Assembly: GCA_964449285.1 (NCBI GenBank) | Contig: CAYUZX010000001.1 | Location: 75,539 to 139,538 of the forward strand | DNA from: QYOJ01 sp964449285 | Lineage (GTDB): Bacteria > Bacteroidota > Bacteroidia > Bacteroidales > FEN-979 | Direction of reading: 5' to 3' | DNA: 64,000 nt | In this document: in pieces, positions 59,684-64,000 of the stretch | Position numbering within the stretch: position 1 is the stretch's first letter | Layout: each line of letters opens with the position of its first letter | The notes under the pieces: generated by a model | The model's input: the letters and a program-made list of their open reading frames with translations, nothing else | What the model was told of the DNA's origin: nothing | Database searches by the model: none | Made by a program: the position numbers and the translations under genes

Positions 59684-62035
59684 TCAGAACTCGATCTTAT
59701 AGCTGATTATGGGCAGAATTCCCATTGTTTTAATCTCCTCAACCTGCTGACAGAACATGTTGTATTGGTAGCCGATCACAGGTTGCTGGTTAAGTAAATT
59801 TTTAACCTGGATGGCCCAGATCCCACTAAACTTTTTATGATTGGTGCGGTAGGTCAAGGTCAGGTCAATATAATAAAAATCATTGTACCTGACTGTGAAC
59901 GCGTTGACTTCATCGGGAACTTCACGTCCCTGTTGGATTGATGCATTCAGGTCGACAGGAACATAGTATTCTCCGCCTGTAAGAGTGGCCTTCAGATTGA
60001 TCCCGAGGATATTTTTCTTTCGGATCGTAAACTCTTTTCCCCCAAGAATATTTACTACATAGTTTGAGTTGAACCGTGTATTACGCTCTAAACCATCACC
60101 TCCCTTATATTTTGAGTTAAACAGGGAAACGGTAGCCAGGTAATAGTACCCTTTTGTCAGGAATTTTTCAAATGTCAGGTCTATCCCATAATTGTAACCG
60201 GTTCCCGTGTTCTCGAGGGTATCATTCAGATACCCGCCTCTGCTATTGATCATGGAAAAATAGCTTCCGGGCATTACCGGAATGTTATAAAGTAACTGGG
60301 AGTATGTTTCCACTTTGATCCGTAAATCAGGACGGATGGCAAAATTGTAATCCAGTACAAAGTGATTGGCCCGACTGAATTTCAAGTTCCTGTTAGGTTG
60401 CACGATATTCTCGGGTGTGATCTCATTTTCTGCCAGGTAAACGCCGACATCCTCCATTTGGGACAGGTTCCCATATCCAATTCCAATCGATTGTCTGGGT
60501 GTGAAAGACCATCGGAAAGCCAGTCGGGGTTCAACTGACCAGTCATTAGTTAAAATCAGGTACTGCACATGCACTCCGGCTTCGAAATGGAGCGTGTTGG
60601 TGAAGTCGAAGCGTGACTCGGAAAAAGCCTGGATCATACCAGTGTGTCCTTCCTCTTTGTTTATGGTTTCGAAAATTCCTGTGAAAGGATTCTCTGCTTT
60701 GAGATGAAGGTTATATCCGATATAACTGTATTGAATTCCGGTCTTGTTTGTATGCTTTGGTCCGAACTTATGGTTTACACGGGAAACGATATTATACCTG
60801 TAGTTGATATGATTCACATAATCGGAGGGAACTGCCTGATAGGATGAATCGAGGAATGCCCGTGTATAATATATTTGATTGTAGGTAGCAGATATGGATG
60901 TGGACAGGTATGTTTTCTTTGAGAAATTGTATCTGTTCGTGACCCCCATGGCGCCCATTGTATTGTTTAGGGTTGAATTGGTACGATCATCCAGGTTATG
61001 CCACTCTGCCGAATCTTCAACAGGGTAGTAGTGCGATTTGGAAAGCCCACCGATACCAAAAACTGTAAAGGTTCCCGCCTTTTTTGTTGGCAGGTTAACG
61101 TTGAACGACAGGTCCTGATAGGATGGTATCTTGTTCTTCATCTCAGGATCAATTAGCTGGAGAAAAGCGAGGATTGAGTACCGGTAGTTGAAGAGGTAGG
61201 AAGATTGACCTCCCTTGCGGAAAGGACCTTCGGCTGAAAGATCAAGACCCATGACACCGATCTGGACCGCATATTCCCGTTTGTAATTGTTGCCATTTCT
61301 GAAACGAATGTCAAAAACCCCTGAAAGTGCATTTCCGAACTCGGCAGGAAAGGCTGCCGTATAAAAATCGGAATTCGAGAGTAACTGGCTGGAGAACATC
61401 GTAATGCCGCCTCCAGAATGACCTACGTATGCAAAGTGGTTCGGGTTTGGAATGTCAACTCCATCCACTCTCCAAAGTAATCCTTTGGGTGAGTTACCAC
61501 GTACAACTATCTGGTTTGAGTTCACATCGGCACTTGAAGCCACCCCTGCAAAATTCGCAGCAGCTCGCATGGGGTCATCAGCGGTTCCTGCATACCGACG
61601 GCTTTCGTCCACATTGAACGACCGGGCGCTGATCATAGCCATGGAATTCAGCGGTTTATCCTTGTCAACAGTGGCTTTGATTACTACCTCTTTACCGGTA
61701 ATTACTTCTTCGTAGAGTTCAAAAGTGAGGAAGGCCTGTTTGCCTGTTGATACCATAATCTCCGGAATAATTACGGGTTTGTATCCCAGGTAACTTACTT
61801 TAAACGATTGCCTTCCTACCGAAACACCCGACAACTCAAATGTTCCTTCACTATCAGAAGTGGTTCCAATCAGAGGATCAGAATTTAACAGGATGATATT
61901 GGCTCCTGGGAGACCGTATTTACCTTCAGCATCGGTAACTTTTCCCCTCACGATTTGGGTTATCGTTTGGCTTCGAATGGATGGATTTATTAAAAACAGC
62001 GAGATCAATGGAAGCAACCGGGAAAGCATTTTCAT
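59684..62035 (-). CDS. TonB-dependent outer membrane receptor with carboxypeptidase regulatory-like domain
   Basis: The 783-residue protein has a signal peptide (1-22), a carboxypeptidase-regulatory/CarboxypepD_reg-like domain (about 28-110; VRGKVTDAEGKYGLPGANII), a plug domain (about 130-230; QIVVRGNSPKGLLWRVDGVD, YVGHSGGGITMFSS, FPAEFGNALSGVFDI) and a beta-barrel that ends with a Phe (SYKIEF). It takes up a nutrient or cofactor with energy from TonB. There is no SusD-like partner next to it, so it is more likely a peptide, siderophore or vitamin receptor than a glycan one (inference). Confidence 0.93.
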   Translation of the reverse strand: MKMLSRLLPLISLFLINPSIRSQTITQIVRGKVTDAEGKYGLPGANIILLNSDPLIGTTSDSEGTFELSGVSVGRQSFKVSYLGYKPVIIPEIMVSTGKQAFLTFELYEEVITGKEVVIKATVDKDKPLNSMAMISARSFNVDESRRYAGTADDPMRAAANFAGVASSADVNSNQIVVRGNSPKGLLWRVDGVDIPNPNHFAYVGHSGGGITMFSSQLLSNSDFYTAAFPAEFGNALSGVFDIRFRNGNNYKREYAVQIGVMGLDLSAEGPFRKGGQSSYLFNYRYSILAFLQLIDPEMKNKIPSYQDLSFNVNLPTKKAGTFTVFGIGGLSKSHYYPVEDSAEWHNLDDRTNSTLNNTMGAMGVTNRYNFSKKTYLSTSISATYNQIYYTRAFLDSSYQAVPSDYVNHINYRYNIVSRVNHKFGPKHTNKTGIQYSYIGYNLHLKAENPFTGIFETINKEEGHTGMIQAFSESRFDFTNTLHFEAGVHVQYLILTNDWSVEPRLAFRWSFTPRQSIGIGYGNLSQMEDVGVYLAENEITPENIVQPNRNLKFSRANHFVLDYNFAIRPDLRIKVETYSQLLYNIPVMPGSYFSMINSRGGYLNDTLENTGTGYNYGIDLTFEKFLTKGYYYLATVSLFNSKYKGGDGLERNTRFNSNYVVNILGGKEFTIRKKNILGINLKATLTGGEYYVPVDLNASIQQGREVPDEVNAFTVRYNDFYYIDLTLTYRTNHKKFSGIWAIQVKNLLNQQPVIGYQYNMFCQQVEEIKTMGILPIISYKIEF

Positions 62036-62160
62036 CGTTCATTTTTTAAGTAGACAACCCAATTGACATGCACCCCTATTCCAAATGATTGAATTATCCA
62101 GCCCTTTTTCTTAATTTGGTTTATCATTTCCCATCAACCATTGAACAATGAAAAAACTGA

Positions 62161-62445
62161 TCAACTCGCTATTTCGGGTCGATGGTAGCGGATGTGCACA
62201 GGAACATGCTTTTAGGCGGGATATTTCTTTATCCGTGAACGATCAGGAAGCCGCAAGGGAAACAACGTCTGCTTTATGAATGTAAACCAATGGCTTTTAT
62301 TGCTGAGCAGGCAGCTGGAAAAGCTTCAGACGGTTCACGCAGGATACTGGAGATTCATCCCCATTCGATTCATCAACGTTCACCATTTTTCATGGGACCT
62401 GCTGCAATGGTTGACAAACTGGAAGAGTTTATCCGGTTTTTCTAA
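62161..62445 (+). pseudogene. fbp: Remnant of class 1 fructose-1,6-bisphosphatase (C-terminal part)
   Basis: Reading the plus strand gives STRYFGSMVADVHRNMLLGG then IFLYP, stop TGA at 62236-62238, a garbled joint, then RLLYECKPMAFIAEQAAGKA, SDGSRRILEIHPHSIHQRSP and LEEFIRFF. This is the last 95 residues or so of FBPase class 1. About 230 N-terminal residues are missing and a stop interrupts the frame. A compensating pair of indels near 62232 and 62245 explains the joint (VNDQKPQGK expected). No start for an intact FBPase is left. The remnant ends 6 bp before the end of pyk. Confidence 0.85.
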
Positions 62446-62450
62446 ATTTT

Positions 62451-63878
62451 TCAGGATCCTACTATGTGGATCTTTATAAAGTTGCTTCCTCCTGGGATGC
62501 CGGCAGGGACTCCTCCGACAACAATGATTTTGTCCCCTGAAGCAGCCAGTCCTCTCTCGACGAGGGTGCTTGCTGCCAGTTTGATCAGGTTATCGAATGT
62601 GCTTGATATCTCTGAAATCAGAATCGGGTTAATTCCCCAGAGGAGGTTTAGCTCATGATAGACATTTAAGCTTGTGGTTAAAGCATAGATTGGCGTTTTT
62701 GGGCGTTCTGCCGCAACGAATCGGGCACTTCGTCCACTGGTTGTCATAACCACAATGCAATGGGGGTCAGCAATCTTCTCGATGATATTGGTTGCTTCAC
62801 TCAACGCCATGATATCCTGGTTCCCTTCAGGCGGATATGTTTTAAACTCAATTTGCCTCTCCACTTCGGTGGCAATCTTACTCATGATTTCTACTGCCCT
62901 TACTGGAAATTTTCCTGCAGCAGTCTCTCCCGAAAGCATGATGCAGTCGGTCCCATCAATGATCGCATTGGCCACATCTGAAGCTTCGGCTCGGGTGGGG
63001 CGGGCTTCATACATCATACTCTCAAGCATCTGGGTAGCAGTGATTACTGGTTTCCCAATGCGGTTGCACAGTTCGATGATCGATTTCTGGAGCATCGGTA
63101 CACGTTCCGGACTCATTTCCACGCCCAGATCTCCCCTGGCTACCATGATCCCCTGTGCCTCTTCAATAATCTCTTTAAGGTGTTCAATAGCCTGTGGTTT
63201 TTCGATCTTGGCAATCACCGGTTTCATAACCCCTTTGCTCTCAATGAGCGATTTCAACTCCCTCAGATCTGAACCGTTTCTCACGAAACTCAATGAGATC
63301 CAATCTACATCATGCCCGATCCCAAATTCCAGGTCACGTTTATCTTTTTCTGTAAGGGAAGGCAACTTCAGCTTGAGGTTGGGAAAATTAACCCCTTTAC
63401 GCTGTTTGAGTGTCCCTCCCTCAATAACTTCGCAAATCACCGAATCGCTATCAACCTTATTGACCTTCATTTCCAGTAGGCCATCATCCAGTAACACCTG
63501 CATGCCTGGTTGGGCATCTTCTGCTGTATGAGGATAATCAATTGGGATCTCTTCTTGTGAGCCGGAATACTGTGCTTCCGGTAGCAATTTCATAAATGAA
63601 CCCTTTTTCAGTTCCATCTGACCTGAAGAGAGGGTGCCTACTCGGATCTTTGGCCCTTGAAGATCCTGAAGGATCGTAACTGGCTTATCCAGTTCAGCGC
63701 TGATCTTTCGAAGGTTCCCAATTATCCTGGCATGGTCATCATAGGTTCCGTGCGAAAAGTTCAACCGGGCAACATCCATCCCGGCGAGGATCAACTGCCG
63801 GATAACTTCCGGGGAACTGCTCGCAGGGCCTAGTGTTGCGATAATTTTTGTGCGGCGCATTGTTATTTGTTTAGTCAT
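62451..63878 (-). CDS. pyk: Pyruvate kinase
   Basis: The 475-residue enzyme makes pyruvate and ATP from phosphoenolpyruvate. Signatures: TKIIATLGPASSSPEVI, MDVARLNFSHGTYDDH, KPVTILQDLQGPKIRVG, the catalytic region PVIAKIEKPQAIEHLKEI and GIMVARGDLGVEM, and ITATQMLESM with the conserved IMLSGETAAGK. The C-terminal domain (from about 345) is complete. An ATG at 63860 (MRRTKIIATLGPAS) is an equally plausible start; the longer one is next to a repeat. Its 3' end borders the fbp remnant. Confidence 0.95.
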   Translation of the reverse strand: MTKQITMRRTKIIATLGPASSSPEVIRQLILAGMDVARLNFSHGTYDDHARIIGNLRKISAELDKPVTILQDLQGPKIRVGTLSSGQMELKKGSFMKLLPEAQYSGSQEEIPIDYPHTAEDAQPGMQVLLDDGLLEMKVNKVDSDSVICEVIEGGTLKQRKGVNFPNLKLKLPSLTEKDKRDLEFGIGHDVDWISLSFVRNGSDLRELKSLIESKGVMKPVIAKIEKPQAIEHLKEIIEEAQGIMVARGDLGVEMSPERVPMLQKSIIELCNRIGKPVITATQMLESMMYEARPTRAEASDVANAIIDGTDCIMLSGETAAGKFPVRAVEIMSKIATEVERQIEFKTYPPEGNQDIMALSEATNIIEKIADPHCIVVMTTSGRSARFVAAERPKTPIYALTTSLNVYHELNLLWGINPILISEISSTFDNLIKLAASTLVERGLAASGDKIIVVGGVPAGIPGGSNFIKIHIVGS

Positions 63879-63903
63879 GAGGTGATGAGGTGATGGAGTT
63901 AAT

Positions 63904-64000
63904 TGGCAGGTTGCTGGTTTCTGGTTCAGTTCTTCCCTCGTCCCTCGTCTTACGTCTTACGTCTTACGTCTTACGTCTTACGTCTTACGTCTTACGTCTT
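63904..64000. repeat. Heptanucleotide array (cgtctta type), runs off the window
   Basis: TGGCAGG TTGCTGG TTTCTGG TTCAGTT CTTCCCT CGTCCCT then seven exact CGTCTTA units and the beginning of another (63946-64000). On the opposite strand the unit is TAAGACG, close to the AGACGTT units of the array at 41258-41320. Two copies of GAGGTGAT (63879-63894) precede it. Confidence 0.92.

Noticed and set aside
62276..62479. Open frame beginning MNVNQWLLLLSR
   Set aside because: It is out of frame with the clear FBPase remnant in the same DNA and has no family or promoter.
1..64000. tRNA, rRNA or insertion sequence genes
   Set aside because: No cloverleaf-like or rRNA segment and no transposase frame was recognised by eye; a covariance model search would be needed for small RNAs.

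Overview
The window comes from an anaerobic or microaerophilic member of the Bacteroidota, most likely an uncultured Bacteroidales-like fermenter. The evidence is a set of Bacteroidota hallmarks: -7 promoter boxes of the TAnnTTTG type, two of them with a TTG exactly 20 bp upstream; DUF1573, NagZ/beta-lactamase fusion, LytTR, ParE and TonB/carboxypeptidase-regulatory-domain proteins of the usual Bacteroidota form; weak ribosome binding sites and frequent TTG starts. No rRNA, tRNA, CRISPR, insertion sequence or phage gene was recognised.

Layout. 1-5.4 kb: partial mpl, an assimilatory APS reductase, a di-iron metallo-beta-lactamase-fold protein paired with a hybrid histidine kinase, and a LolC/E-type permease. 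5.4-13.7 kb: NamZ muramidase, aminotransferase, DUF1573 protein, lipoprotein plus fused FakA-FakB-like protein, DUF1295 protein, zinc-type CDF transporter, threonine aldolase. 13.8-25 kb (minus strand): the most interesting block, a seven-gene operon encoding a trimeric electron-bifurcating [FeFe] hydrogenase (hydC-hydB-hydA) together with a hydrogenase-like histidine kinase, two receiver-only regulators and a receiver-kinase hybrid, followed upstream by a Cache/PAS kinase and NarL-type regulator pair. 25-27 kb: ADP-forming acetyl-CoA synthetase, which fits H2- and acetate-producing fermentation. 27-35 kb: rhomboid protease, NagZ/beta-lactamase fusion, split transketolase. 35-41 kb: Kup potassium transporter, DedA, CPA2 antiporter, ECF sigma module. 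41-47 kb: nicotinamide riboside salvage (pnuC, nadR-like kinase) and a small surface polysaccharide cluster. 47-64 kb: topoisomerase IV subunit B, alarmone-hydrolase-like HD protein, Nnr, MltG, DapF, TrmJ-like methylase, LiaF-LytS-LytR module, PHP phosphoesterase, TonB receptor and pyruvate kinase.

Two gene remnants were found by reading short frames: a fructose-1,6-bisphosphatase C-terminus beside pyk, and a prolyl-tRNA-editing (YbaK-type) gene with its middle deleted beside dapF.

A second unusual signal runs through the whole window: at least thirteen arrays of tandem 7-bp units whose sequence drifts from unit to unit while the 7-bp phase is kept (up to 14 units). They lie in gene gaps, often directly against a start codon or containing the stop codon of the gene before, and one lies inside dapF together with a copy of a dispersed palindromic repeat.
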